Shown in pieces: positions 1-9,738 of a DNA stretch of 64,000 nt. The DNA comes from Phytopythium helicoides (lineage: Eukaryota; Oomycota; Peronosporomycetes; Pythiales; Pythiaceae), in the NCBI GenBank assembly GCA_024867545.1, contig JANFNE010000003.1:1922001-1986000 (forward strand). The letters run 5' to 3'. A program made the position numbers and the translations under genes. Below the pieces are notes generated by a model. The model was not told the origin of the DNA, did not search any database, and saw nothing but the letters and a program-made list of their open reading frames with translations. How positions within the stretch are numbered: the stretch's first letter is position 1; every line of letters starts with the position of its first letter.

Positions 1-773
1 AGATACGGCATCAAGGTAGCTGTCGGAAGAACTACACTGAAAGTGAAAGCGACAATCCCATCGAGAATGTAACACAAAAGTCGGACAGAGATAGGAGACC
101 CTTCTCGTGGTGAAGAACTTTCATCTGACACGGAGCGAGAGCTCTTACCATTTTGAACCAATCTCGGGTACAGTATCGCGACCGAGATGCAGTTTGTCAC
201 AAGTAAGGTAACCGACAAATGATTGATCCATGGACGTGCAATTCGAGAGCTGGATATGTTGCACTGATAGATTTGAGCTGTGATGACGACTGCTTTACGG
301 AGAACGAAGACGGACTCGAATTTCGGACTGCGAATACCGAGTAACTCGCTCGCATTGCTAAGCGCTTGTCGTGAGCTCAGCCGGCTTTGAGAAAGGTTGC
401 TCTTGTTGTGCATTTCTTTTAAGGTTACTCGCTTGCGAGCGAGGCATCGTCTCGGTGTTACCAAATAATGGTCGAGCCATCTGATGACTGTGTTAAAGCT
501 TTCGACGACGGGAATGGCTGGTCTTCGAGCTCGAATCGACGCAGCAACTAGTTGAAGCCATTCTAGCGCGTGACAACCACCGAGAACTCCCAACATAGTC
601 CCAAACAGTCGTAATCGACGATGCTCAGACGGAGCAAGGAGATCAGCAAAGTAAGTCATATCTGGTCTATCTACATACCAGTGCAATAGAGCACTCGCGA
701 TGAGGAAAGCGGCGCAGGCTGCATGTAGGACAAATAGCAACACCCACAGCGCGATAAAAGTGCGACGCAGCAT
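1..773 (-). CDS. Partial multi-spanning membrane protein (N-terminal part, runs off the left edge)
   Basis: The minus strand is open from an ATG at 773 to the window edge, about 257 codons with no stop. The N-terminus (MLRRTFIALWVLLFVLHAA) starts a long hydrophobic segment at about residues 5-33. Further hydrophobic segments lie near residues 55-78, 190-212 and 232-252, separated by polar loops with an RKR block. Four or more transmembrane helices are therefore likely. The segment FVLRKAVVITAQIYQ followed by RIARPWINHLSV resembles, from memory, the membrane-anchoring N-terminal part of oomycete leucine-rich-repeat transmembrane proteins. The LRR part would lie outside the window, so that assignment is inference. 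No frame break is seen. Confidence 0.6.
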   Translation of the reverse strand, partial: MLRRTFIALWVLLFVLHAACAAFLIASALLHWYVDRPDMTYFADLLAPSEHRRLRLFGTMLGVLGGCHALEWLQLVAASIRARRPAIPVVESFNTVIRWLDHYLVTPRRCLARKRVTLKEMHNKSNLSQSRLSSRQALSNASELLGIRSPKFESVFVLRKAVVITAQIYQCNISSSRIARPWINHLSVTLLVTNCISVAILYPRLVQNGKSSRSVSDESSSPREGSPISVRLLCYILDGIVAFTFSVVLPTATLMPY

Positions 774-1332
774 GGATGTGTGTTGGTCGCCAGCGACGGA
801 GGAGAGATAGATTGATGTGTTTTCCGTCTGATCAAGTATGGTTGTAGATATGGGGCTTGAGCGTTTCTAGTGTGTATGTAGACGAACTCGCCCCAATTTT
901 AGCGCTGAAGAACAGACGAATGTCGCCGCCAATTTGAGGCGACAAGATTGCGACTGGGAATCGAAGATACTCTTGTGTGCACTTTTTCAAACACCATTTT
1001 TCTCGAGGATCATTCCGATCTTGCTCAATTCAACTTGATGAACAAACGTGTACGGGGAAAGTGTTGCTCCTCGATTCTAACTGCGAGATCTATTTTTCCA
1101 TGCGCCAAACAGGCATGATCATTTCGTGCGATAACGATTGTGTGTTGATGAGTCGGGTTTTGACTACAGTGGGTTCGTCGGCACTCTCCACAATCCGTCA
1201 CAGCTGACACCAGATCGTTGCAGTCACCAAAGTATTCCATGGCCACTTGCCCCGCTAAAGAGCTCGCTCGCTGGGGCTCCAACGCCACAGCCAGGATGGT
1301 GGAACGCATACAAGGGCTAAAGCCGCGAGTTC
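774..1332. other. Intergenic, no gene recognised
   Basis: This is the space between the divergently transcribed membrane-protein gene and the M96-like gene. Only short, unconvincing open frames are present. It probably holds both promoters, but I see no clear initiator match. Confidence 0.4.
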
Positions 1333-2636
1333 TTGAGGATGCACTTGTGTCGTGTACATGAGCCGGGCTCTCCTCTCCCGATCGCTCATTCGTATTCCCG
1401 CCTGAACACTTCCATCTGCCCACTACGGAAAAACGCAACTCCTGACCAAAAATGGAGGCTGTCGAATGACGCCTTCTTCCAGGACGTACTGTCGCTGCTG
1501 CTGCTAGTGGACGCGTCGCCTTCTTCCCAGCGTCAGCTCCCTCCAAGCTCGTCGATGCAGCCTCTGCACAAGAAGAAGAACGCGCACCGCGAGCACGAGA
1601 AGGCCGAGATGCTCGCGTTGCGACGCAGAGCGTTCGAGCTCGAGGGAAAACTGCAGGCGCTCCAGCAGGGCAAGAAGGTGCTCGTGGCTCCGGACGGGAG
1701 CAACAACCCACGAGAGTACTGGAGACGTGTGGCGCTGCAAGCCCGAGAGGCGTTGGCGCTGGCCGAGAACCAAAACCACTTCCTCCGAGCCGAGTGCGTG
1801 CGCCAAGGCGCGGCCATCGAGCAGCTCATCGCCGCGATGGGCAACGACGAGCTCGGATTCGCGTACCGATCGACGCTGCACCGAGCAGTCCGCACCGTGA
1901 GCAGGTCGAGGATGAGACCTGTCATGACCCCGGTGCCGAGATCTCAGGCTCCCGCGCTTCGACGGAGAGCTGCGTGCTTTGACGACCAAATTCTACAGGA
2001 GCTGCATCTAGCCGAGCTCGACAGCGTCTATCGGATGACGGACCAAGTATTGAGTGACAGCACTCTGGATCTCAAATCACACGAGCCATCGCTGCCCAAT
2101 GTTCGCTCAAGAAAACTCCGCGGCACAGATATCCAGGTGTACGAGGCGACGGAGACGCGAGTGCTCCAGTTCGAGTTCCCGCGCGTACAGAATGAGGCGT
2201 GGCAAATTGTTTCTTCGCTCTACCCCAGTCGACTCGGTGACGATACCTTCATGGGTAAGGTCTACGTTGGCGGCTCCGACTACGAACTTTGCATCAACTT
2301 CACCATGCGACGATACTGCGAAGAAAACAATGGCCGCATGATCATCGTGTGGCGAACGCTGACCATTGGAGATGGCGCGTTTGCTGGCATGGATGCCGAT
2401 GAAACTGGCTGGATGCTCGTGCATCCTCAGCGAGCAAAGTCTCCTGAGAATGAAGCAATGCTACCGTGATGCAAATCTGCATGAGAATCATCCCGATGTT
2501 TTCGGTACCTCCGAGCCTCACAAAAGCCAAAAAATTCACAGAGACTTTGATGCAGTGTGGAGACAGTCGAACTCATGAATATGGCACAGATCATGGAGAG
2601 CATTCTTCTGCAGTCCACAGCAGGGGTTGAGGAATA
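1333..2636 (+). pseudogene. M96-like bZIP/START-like protein, 3' end frame-broken
   Basis: The main frame is 1333-2469. It contains an acidic/hydrophobic N-terminal patch (DAFFQDVLSLLLLVDAS), then a basic-coiled segment (HKKKNAHREHEKAEMLALRRRAFELE) and a second heptad stretch around EYWRRVALQAREALALAENQNHFLRAE. The C-terminal START-like half includes TETRVLQFEFPRVQNEAWQIV. The usual family C-terminus survives only in other frames: TVMQICMRIIP at about 2462-2497 and QIMESILLQSTAGVEE ending at 2636. At least two frame changes are therefore needed, near 2460 and 2565. The true start is uncertain because an upstream exon is possible. Family function is unknown; a DNA- or lipid-binding regulator has been proposed from domain content. 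Confidence 0.6.
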
Positions 2637-3039
2637 ACGTAGTTCACTAGAGCAGAGCAAACTACCCTATACGAGAGTACCCGTCTCATGAGTTGTATTC
2701 GGAGACACTACTGAAGGCTTTCCGTGAGCAGACGCACCTGCGCTGTTTGATGGCAACCCTTTTCAACTCGCAGAATATTGTCCAAGCACGCACGCCATTG
2801 GTAGCAAGGTCCTCACCAGGAAAAAAAAAGTTAATTGCAGCGTTGGTATCCCAGTTCCACACACAGTATTAATCGTCCGCGACCACCTTTCCTGCAAATC
2901 AAATCGCGCATTCGCTCGCAGTCGCCCAAATCAGCACAAACAGCGTTTCTACGAACTGGATGGGAGTGAAGAGCATTGTAGTGCATCGCATCGAGTAAGT
3001 GGTCAGAAGTGTATTTCGAAACGACAGTTAATTCCATAA
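2637..3039. other. Intergenic, no gene recognised
   Basis: This is sequence between the M96-like gene and a dead macro-domain copy. I see no coding signal, RNA gene or repeat. Confidence 0.35.
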
Positions 3040-3712
3040 AGCATAAAGCCCTTTAACACACTGCACGAACTCAACCAATTGCTTCTTCTCCTCTGTGAAC
3101 GTGTCAAACGCTTGCTGCTCGTACCACACGATCCCAAATGTTCCAACCCACTTTTCCGCTGCAAGAAAGCACTTGCTCGCTCCCAGTACCATTTGCGCTC
3201 CTTCGTAAGGAACGCCGAGAATTCAAGACGATATCGATGCCAGCGCAACGCACTGAAGACTCACGGCTCGTATGACGTTCGTGAAGGTAACTTGGAGTAG
3301 GTCTCGGTAGCGTGGCTGGAACAGACTTGGTCCCACAAGCTTGCCAACACCAGCATCGAATCCTGGTGTCACATGCACCTCGCCAACGTTCAAATGGACT
3401 CGTAAGCTTGCAATATGAGCATCTAACCGGTCGCCGATACGCCGATGTACCACAGCAGCCGATCCAATTCTCGGATTTGACAAGCGAGACGCTGTCAGGA
3501 AAGCAATGCCGTCATGTTATCGCTCCGTTCAGCTCCGTGATCGTTCCAATGTCACCTTCGATGATCACAACTTTCTCGACAAGCGCTTCCACTCCTCAGC
3601 CGTCAATAGAAACGCTTTGAGCTCGTCACATGCTGCACTCAACACCATGTCGCTGGGTTCAGGAATCAGTGAGGAAGCCATCTCCGAGCTCAAGATAGGA
3701 GGCAGCACAGCT
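3040..3712 (-). pseudogene. Macro-domain pseudogene (copy 1)
   Basis: Read on the minus strand, the order of family blocks is clear: AACDELKAFLLTAEEWKR, then SNPRIGSAAVVHRRIGDRL, then VGEVHVTPGFDAGVGKL, then CVALASIS, and finally the W-GTFGIVWYEQQ-type block in shifted frames. The ELNG-A-IDGIAF region, which is intact in the 11.3-12.6 kb relative, is destroyed by a short change that introduces stops near 3510. Further frame changes occur near 3240 and 3590. The same ELNG lesion is present in the copy at 14.66-15.23 kb, so this locus died before the inverted duplication. It is transcribed away from the intact macro gene at 4373. Confidence 0.7.
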
Positions 3713-5262
3713 CCCTCATTCTCATGTTCTTCTTATTCTGCTTCGCGCGCGTGAATGGGTGTCCAAATGGCAGTCAAATGCTGTCGTTGGGTTGCTCTAG
3801 CGGCCTCCATTCTGTTGGCGACAGCTACACGATCTGCGTCAGTCATCCCTTTCAAGCGTCCTATGCTGTGCGAACGCCCAGATCCCATCGACTAATAGGA
3901 GCCGCGTTGCTTCGAAAGGAGTGGAAGTGGGTCTGTCCTCTTCACGTCTGCGAGTGGACTCGGAGCGAGATACCACGTCGTGAGGTGACGGACATTGATA
4001 TAAGCAGCTTCCAGGTCGCGTCACTTGGACTGGAGATGCAGGTGGATCGCCTCCACCATCATACACCCATGCTCGGAGCCACGGCAGCCTTCTCGCCTGC
4101 TTTTCCAGTTCGGAGTCCAGACCGCAGCAGAGCTCGGGCATCCTCCAAGAATCCCATTCCGTCCGTCATTTGACCCATTCTCTCCCTCGACGACCTCGAC
4201 ACTGGTCCCCATCGACCGCCCTCAAGCGGATCTGCCAAGCTCTGGTAAGGTCCAGGCAGCCGCCACCTCCACCTGCTGAGCCCTCGTCGGCTTGAACCCG
4301 CGCTTTCTCGACATGGGTTGACTCCTCCCATTTGGCCAACGACCAGCCCCGCACCTCCCCACTCGCCGCCCCATGGAGCTCGAGCCGCCCGCCGCGCTGC
4401 GGCTGCTGGCTGTGGATAACGTGGCGCGTGCGCTGCTGCTGCTGCTGGACGCGCACGCCGTGGACGCGCTGGCCGAGAGCTTCCAGGCCAGCAACTCGCT
4501 GCGGACGCACACGCGCGACGCGCCACTGTGGGCCGAGCTGGAGCGGGTCCACTTCGGCGCGGCACGGCCGGAGGCGCTGCGCTCGCTGTCGCTGCCTGCG
4601 CGCGCGCGCGGATGGCCGTGGACGGACCCCGCGCGCTCCTGCGGGCCGCTGCGCGACTTTCTGCGGTCGCTGGACGAGCGCGAGGCCTTCGAGCACCGCG
4701 TGCGCGTGGTGCGCGGGGACCTGCGGACGGTGCGCGAGGTGGACGGCGCGCCGATCGACGCCATCGCCTTCCCCACCAACTCGCACCTGACGAACCACTT
4801 CACGGGCGCCGCGGGCGCCGTCTTCGAGCGCGCGGGCAGAGAGCTCGTCAACTTTGTCAACGACCCGCTCTTCCGCGGCCGCAGACCCACGGGATCGGCC
4901 GTCGCCACGCCAGGCTTCAACGCCGGCGTGCGCAAGCTCATCCACTGCGTTGGGCCCAGCATATCCATGGACAACTGCTACCAGCTGCTCGAGATCACTT
5001 ACAGGAACGCCATGAACGCCGTCATGCACGAGGACCTGCACTGCGTGGCGCTAACGTCGATCTCGACGGGTAACTTGGGCGTGCCGGTGAAGGGCGGCGC
5101 GCAGGTCGGGCTGCGCGCGATCCAGAAGTTCATACGGTCCAACGACTGGAGCGGCACCATCGCCATCGTGTGCGTCGACATGCACGTGCACGACGCGTTC
5201 ACCAAGGCGAAGCAGGAGATCCTGGACAACTTCAACATCGAGCCACCGCACCCGACGCACAT
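3080..5262. repeat. Left arm of an inverted segmental duplication
   Basis: This arm matches 13107-15186 in reverse complement. It contains the macro pseudogene, the shared divergent intergenic block and nearly all of the GC-rich macro gene. Similarity stops abruptly inside the macro gene just after the codons for PHPTH. The right arm has lost roughly 85-90 bp of the pseudogene. The spacer of about 7.8 kb holds the expansin and FG-tailed macro genes. Confidence 0.75.
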
Positions 5263-5314
5263 CCGCTGGGTCCGCGGCTTGGACGGCGGGTTTCGCCCAA
5301 ATAACCAGGAGTGA
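4373..5314 (+). CDS. F-box-like N-terminus plus macro-domain protein
   Basis: A 313-residue single-exon protein. Residues 8-62 (RLLAVDNVARALLLLLDA... then LWAELERVHFG) have the spacing of a degenerate F-box: a hydrophobic helix, a small-residue helix, then a W in LW-x-L. Residues 110-290 are a macro domain: RVVRGDLRTVREVDGAPIDAIAFPTN as the first strand and loop, GAAGAVFERAG in place of the usual GGG-V-D-AIHRAAG, GFNAGVRKLIHCVGP, and the phosphate-loop motif SISTGNLGVP. The canonical Asn survives as TN, but the catalytic Gly-Gly-Gly-Val-Asp loop is absent. ADP-ribose binding is therefore more secure than hydrolysis. The C-terminus (RWVRGLDGGFRP) matches the tail of the FG-type relatives. Codons are very GC-rich compared with those relatives. 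A role as an SCF substrate receptor for ADP-ribosylated targets is inference. Confidence 0.75.
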   Translation: MELEPPAALRLLAVDNVARALLLLLDAHAVDALAESFQASNSLRTHTRDAPLWAELERVHFGAARPEALRSLSLPARARGWPWTDPARSCGPLRDFLRSLDEREAFEHRVRVVRGDLRTVREVDGAPIDAIAFPTNSHLTNHFTGAAGAVFERAGRELVNFVNDPLFRGRRPTGSAVATPGFNAGVRKLIHCVGPSISMDNCYQLLEITYRNAMNAVMHEDLHCVALTSISTGNLGVPVKGGAQVGLRAIQKFIRSNDWSGTIAIVCVDMHVHDAFTKAKQEILDNFNIEPPHPTHIRWVRGLDGGFRPNNQE

Positions 5315-6638
5315 GCATGTGCTTTGGCTGATGCGATGCATCTGGACTGCAAGAACGGTTGGTTGTGGATTATCTTCGCAGCAGGAGTGAATTCTGGTCG
5401 AATAGTGCGAATGAGGGCCTGGAATCCACGCACAGCAGCCGACTAGCTTCTAGTGCAGTGACTGGTAACACGAATGGGACAACATTTTGCTTCGGTTTTC
5501 GTTTGGAGATTGGAGAAGATGCTTGAGGTCATTGCGCTGGCTGTCGGTGAGTGAGCAGTAGTGTCAACTTGAAGTGACCCACCAACACTCGACATGTTGG
5601 TTTTTGTCCAATAAATGTCACGAAAGTATCTGTTATCAAACATTTTGCCCAATGAACATCACGAATTGATTCATTATCGAATGCAGCACTTCAGCTCAAA
5701 GCTCGCCAAACCAAGTCCAAGCATCCCGCAACGATATCTGAGAATGCACAACCAATGCGAACACAAAACAAAGAGGCGACGGAAGATTCTGCTTAGCTCC
5801 TAACTTCGAATGCCTATCTTTCCAACCAGCAATGTTCTTGGCAACCTGCTGATCTTGTATGGATTGGTCCACTCTAGGAGTCAAATGCTCTCACTTGGTG
5901 GAACGATCGAAATGCTCGTCACAACCTGGCGGGGATTCTGGGTTCTTGGCAGCGCTCGCAGGACTAGACATTCGATGTCATGCTACGTACATGTGAATCG
6001 GCGCTCAGATCCGCGCTTAGATGCGCGCAGTTTCGGTATTGCAGCCGGTTGTGGAGTCAGACAAGCTCTCCGTTGGAGTGAAATGTTTTCTTCCTCTACT
6101 CGAAAGCAAATCTTGATTTGGGAGCTCCATTCAGTCTAGTCTATTGAAAGGAGTCAAGAGATTTTCGGTATGGCCATGCGCGAGGGCCCATCCTAATCTT
6201 TCTCCTTGCAAAATGGCAAAGCGATGATGGTGAGCGTCGTCACCTCTGTCTGTGGGCGTAAGCAAGCTGACGGACGTCCAGATGGGAAATCTGTTTTTCA
6301 ACTATCATCCCACACCTCAAAGCATTGCTGCAAGTGTTCAGTTCAAACACGCCTTGTAGCTCCTGAAGTGTTGCAGCAGGATGAACATCAGTCCGACTCG
6401 CATTCATACTGATAGTCGTTTGACTGCTGGCCGATATGATTTAGTTCCACTCGTCGCGCTTTTGGTGGAGCAAACGAGGCGCTTAGGATTCTGCACAAGC
6501 AAGCAGATCATGGAGGATGTGTCACCCTACTCAAACAGCAAAACCTGCTACTCATCCTACACCTTGCTGAAGCGCAGCTCTGTCAGTAGGATATTCGTCA
6601 AAGTAACACAACTATCGCTTCATCAAGCGCTGCCATCA
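5315..6638. other. Intergenic, no gene recognised
   Basis: About 1.3 kb with only short scattered frames and no recognisable family motif, RNA gene or long repeat. Confidence 0.35.
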
Positions 6639-6654
6639 GTTCATTTGCGAATCC
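6639..6654 (+). promoter_or_regulatory. Initiator-like core promoter of expansin gene 1
   Basis: GTTCATTTGCGAATCC resembles the oomycete initiator GCTCATTYYNCAWTTT. It lies about 50 nt before the ATG at 6704, the usual distance for a short 5' leader. The second expansin gene has a better match at the equivalent place. Confidence 0.5.
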
Positions 6655-6703
6655 CCCTCGGCCCAAGCACCTGCTTCCTCCTTCTACACTCCAGCTCCAC
6701 GTC

Positions 6704-7456
6704 ATGTTCGCCGGCAAGCTCCTCACTCTCTTCGCCGCTGTCGTCGCAACTCTTGCCTCTTCCCCAGCATCGGCTGTCACCTACTACACCGGCGATGGCA
6801 CGGCATACTCGCTCAGCACCATCAGCTCTGGTAACTGCAACTTTATGTCGGCCATCCCGACGGCTTCTACCAACTTCGTCGCGATGAACCAGGCTCAATG
6901 GGACAACCAAGGGGCTTGTGGTCGGTGCGTTGAGGTATCATGCACGGATAGTCGATGTGCAGCCACGAAGAACGTGAAGCGCACGCTGCAAGTGCTGGAC
7001 CGTTGCCCTGAGTGCAAGCAGGGCGACCTCGACCTGCCGCCGGCTATCTTCAAGGACTTGACGGGGTCGAATCCGAGCCGCTACACCATTCAGTGGCGCT
7101 TTGTGGACTGCCCAAATCCGGGCACCATCAAGGTGTGCGTGAAAGTGGGCAGTGGACCTTACTGGCTCGGCATTCAGCCCACCAACTTCCTCACGGGTGT
7201 CAAGAGTGTGACTGTGAATGGCGTAGCCACGACCATGCTGAATGGTGCATTCTACTACATCGCCACGAGCTCGACTGGCATCGATTTGAACGCTGCGAAA
7301 ATCACCATCACGTCCATCTACGGCGACGTGGTGTCGGGCACGTACAAGTTGGTGACCAACTCTTGCACGGACACGAAGCAGCAGTTCAAGACAAGCACTT
7401 CACGCCTCCTTGAGGATGGAAACGTCACGGCAATCATGGAGGACGCTGACTTCTAA
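6704..7456 (+). CDS. Secreted expansin-like protein (DPBB plus CBM63-like)
   Basis: A 250-residue protein with a signal peptide (residues 1-24, cut after SPASA). It continues directly into an expansin/GH45-like double-psi beta-barrel beginning VTYYTGDGTAYS. Paired cysteines sit in GACGRCVEVSC and LDRCPECKQGDLDLPPAIF. Asp99 of LDRCPEC is in the position of the conserved Asp of bacterial expansins. From about residue 130 the C-terminal cellulose-binding-like domain follows (IQWRFVDCP, YWLGIQPTNFLTGVKSVTVNG). Expansins loosen cellulose networks without hydrolysis. In oomycetes such proteins act on the organism's own cellulosic wall or on host walls; which applies here is not visible. The tandem paralogue is at 8665. 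Confidence 0.85.
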   Translation: MFAGKLLTLFAAVVATLASSPASAVTYYTGDGTAYSLSTISSGNCNFMSAIPTASTNFVAMNQAQWDNQGACGRCVEVSCTDSRCAATKNVKRTLQVLDRCPECKQGDLDLPPAIFKDLTGSNPSRYTIQWRFVDCPNPGTIKVCVKVGSGPYWLGIQPTNFLTGVKSVTVNGVATTMLNGAFYYIATSSTGIDLNAAKITITSIYGDVVSGTYKLVTNSCTDTKQQFKTSTSRLLEDGNVTAIMEDADF

Positions 7457-8602
7457 TGGGTCTACGGGAAAACCTACATACCGGTACTGTCCTGATCAGT
7501 CATCGATCAGCTGACGTGTGCAAGTTTCAGTTACAAATGGCGTGACGTGATGGCTCATCCCACGAGAGCAGTTTTGGCAAGCATGATTTGATAGGTTTAC
7601 AGGGCCTAATGAAATACATGCGAATGAAATTGGTGTAGTATGGCAGCAGCACAGCGCGAGTACTCTATTCCGTAGACTACCTTCAACAAAAAGACACAAC
7701 CTGATTACACGATGATCGAGTCTCGAGGTCTTGAGGGAGCCTTCGAGATGGATTTGTAGACAAGAGAGCATCAGTCCGGACTTTCACCAGCTTTGTTGGT
7801 ATCTTTCAGGTCATTGGAATTGAGCGCTTTGTGAGTTTGTGCAACGGCAATCATCAACGGCCGTCAACAGAGAGGGTTTTGGTTACTAGACGGCTCACAA
7901 CATGTCTGGCTGGATTCACGAGTGCGGACTCTCCAAGAATTGGCGCACTCTACGCTGCGTGTGGCTCTGCACATGCACAAGCTAGTATGATGTGCATGAT
8001 TCAAAGTTGGTGCTGGCCCTCAAAACTTGAGTCGTGACTCGAGACTTCGACTGTTCGAGTGCAAATCTCGCTCGAGGAGAAGTAAGGTCTGTTGTATTGT
8101 GTCAGATGATGATTCGCGTGATGACCGTGCAGCATTGATCCAACCAGTCTCGCGTAAGCCCCATCCTAATCCAGGATCTCCCACTTCACCCCACCACGAG
8201 TGTCCCCATCCAGGGAAACAATCGTTGCACCACGAACGAAAGTTGCATCACATCACAGCGTTCGTCCACACTGCGTCGCATAAACCGTGGTGGACTTTGC
8301 AAGGAATCAATGATAAACGCTCTGTATCTCGATACGAATGTTGCCTCGTGACGTTTTTGCTGCACCATCTGGTGATCCGAGGCAGTGCCGTGGTTCATCG
8401 GCACGCGCCGATCGTAGCAGTCACAAGCGGACACGAGCGAATCGTAGAGGATGTGCACGTAGGTGCACTTGAAGCTGTTCAGCTCAAACAGCAAAATCCG
8501 CAGAACGTCACGCCACGCGCGCTCTGCTGCTGCGCTCCTGATGACTGCAGCGGTGTGAATGCAACCACTTCTTCGGCTCCGCTCCACTCGGCTTTTCCAG
8601 CA
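7457..8602. other. Intergenic, no gene recognised
   Basis: Spacer between the tandem expansin genes. A frame of 212 codons at 8027-8665 has no family features and overlaps the promoter and start of the next gene, so I do not call it. Confidence 0.35.
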
Positions 8603-8618
8603 GCTCATTTTCCAATCC
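8603..8618 (+). promoter_or_regulatory. Initiator-like core promoter of expansin gene 2
   Basis: GCTCATTTTCCAATCC matches GCTCATTYYNCAWTTT at 14 of 16 positions. It is 46 nt upstream of the ATG at 8665 and is followed by CTCTTCGGTCCAAGCA, a stretch also largely present downstream of the first expansin initiator. Confidence 0.6.
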
Positions 8619-8664
8619 TCTTCGGTCCAAGCAACTACCTCCTCTCCTCTCCAAGTGAAGCATA

Positions 8665-9425
8665 ATGTTTGCTGCCAAGCTCCTCGCACTCGTCGCTGCC
8701 TGTTGCAGCCACAATCGCCTCCTCTCCAGCATCGGCTGTCACCTATTATACCGGCGACGGAACGACGTACGGACTCGGAAGCATCGGCTCGGGAAACTGC
8801 AACTTTATGTCGGCCATCCCGAACGCCGCGACCAACTACGTCGCCATGAACCAGGCTCAATGGGATAACCTTGGGGCCTGTGGCCGTTGTGTTGAGGTTT
8901 CGTGCGTTGACAGCAAGTGTACGGCTACGAAGAACGTGAAGCGCACCCTGCAAGGTGCTCGATCGCTGCCCAGAGTGCAAGCAGGGTGACTTGGATATGC
9001 CTCCGGCTATCTTCAAAGAGCTGACGGGATCGACCCCGAGTCGCTACAAGATTCAGTGGCGCTTTGTGGACTGCCCCAGCGCGGGCAACATCAAGGTGTG
9101 CCTGAAGGAGGGCTCTAACCAGTGGTGGCTCGGCATTCAGCCCACCAACTTCCTTACGGGCGTCAAGAGCGTGACCGTGAACGGCAAGTCGACTACCATG
9201 CTGGACGGCGCCTTCTACTACATCTCGCAGAGCTCCACAGCTGTGAACCTGAACGCTGTCCAGGTGTCGGTCACGTCCATTTACGGCGACGTGGTGTCCG
9301 GCACGTACAAGCTGGCGGTTGGCTCGTGCACGGACACGAAGCAGCAGTTCAAGACGAGCACGAAGCGTCTCCTGGAAGAGGCCAGCAACGCTACGGCCTC
9401 CATTGTCGAGGACTACGAGTACTGA
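8665..9425 (+). pseudogene. Expansin-like protein, second copy, two one-base frameshifts
   Basis: A tandem paralogue of the gene at 6704. The reading frame begins MFAAKLLALVAA. One extra base near 8700 (GCTGCCTGTTGC, where GCTGCTGTTGC would restore the signal peptide) moves the frame to ...ASSPASAVTYYTGDGTTYG. One extra G at about 8954 (CAAGGTGCTC against CAAGTGCT in copy 1) moves the frame to LDRCPECKQGDLDMPPAIF, which then continues unbroken to DYEY at 9425. Everything else, including the cysteines, is conserved, and the promoter is the better of the pair. This could be a recent pseudogene or a functional gene with two assembly indels. Confidence 0.75.
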
Positions 9426-9580
9426 GGCAGTCGACGAAAAGTCCGTCGCCTCCATCGACTGACATCAGACAGCAACCTGTGACGTGTGGTAGTGTAACTG
9501 ACTGTAGTTGAACTTACTGGCAATCAGTGTAACCAACACGATTTTTGTGTCGTGACCTTCACTCTCTTGTTGCTAGTTGA

Positions 9581-9630
9581 AGTTATACCATCACTCAGAT
9601 GAACCAGTTATACCATCACTCAGATGAACC
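9581..9630 (+). repeat. 25-bp tandem duplication
   Basis: Two identical copies of a 25-bp unit (AGTTATACCATCACTCAGAT followed by GAACC), at 9581-9605 and 9606-9630. They lie in the upstream flank of the FG-tailed macro gene. The paralogues at 15.6 and 21.9 kb carry related sequence once. Confidence 0.85.
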
Positions 9631-9738
9631 AGCTGAGTAGCGTGTCAAATCAAAGCATTCACACCTGTTGTTGAAGCGCAGCTCACAGCTTCCAGCATCT
9701 GTCATTCCTAAACTTACCAGCCTACACTCAAGTAAAAA

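Noticed and set aside
8027..8665. 212-codon plus-strand frame upstream of expansin 2
   Set aside because: It contains the expansin initiator and ends at the expansin start, so it is promoter and leader sequence.
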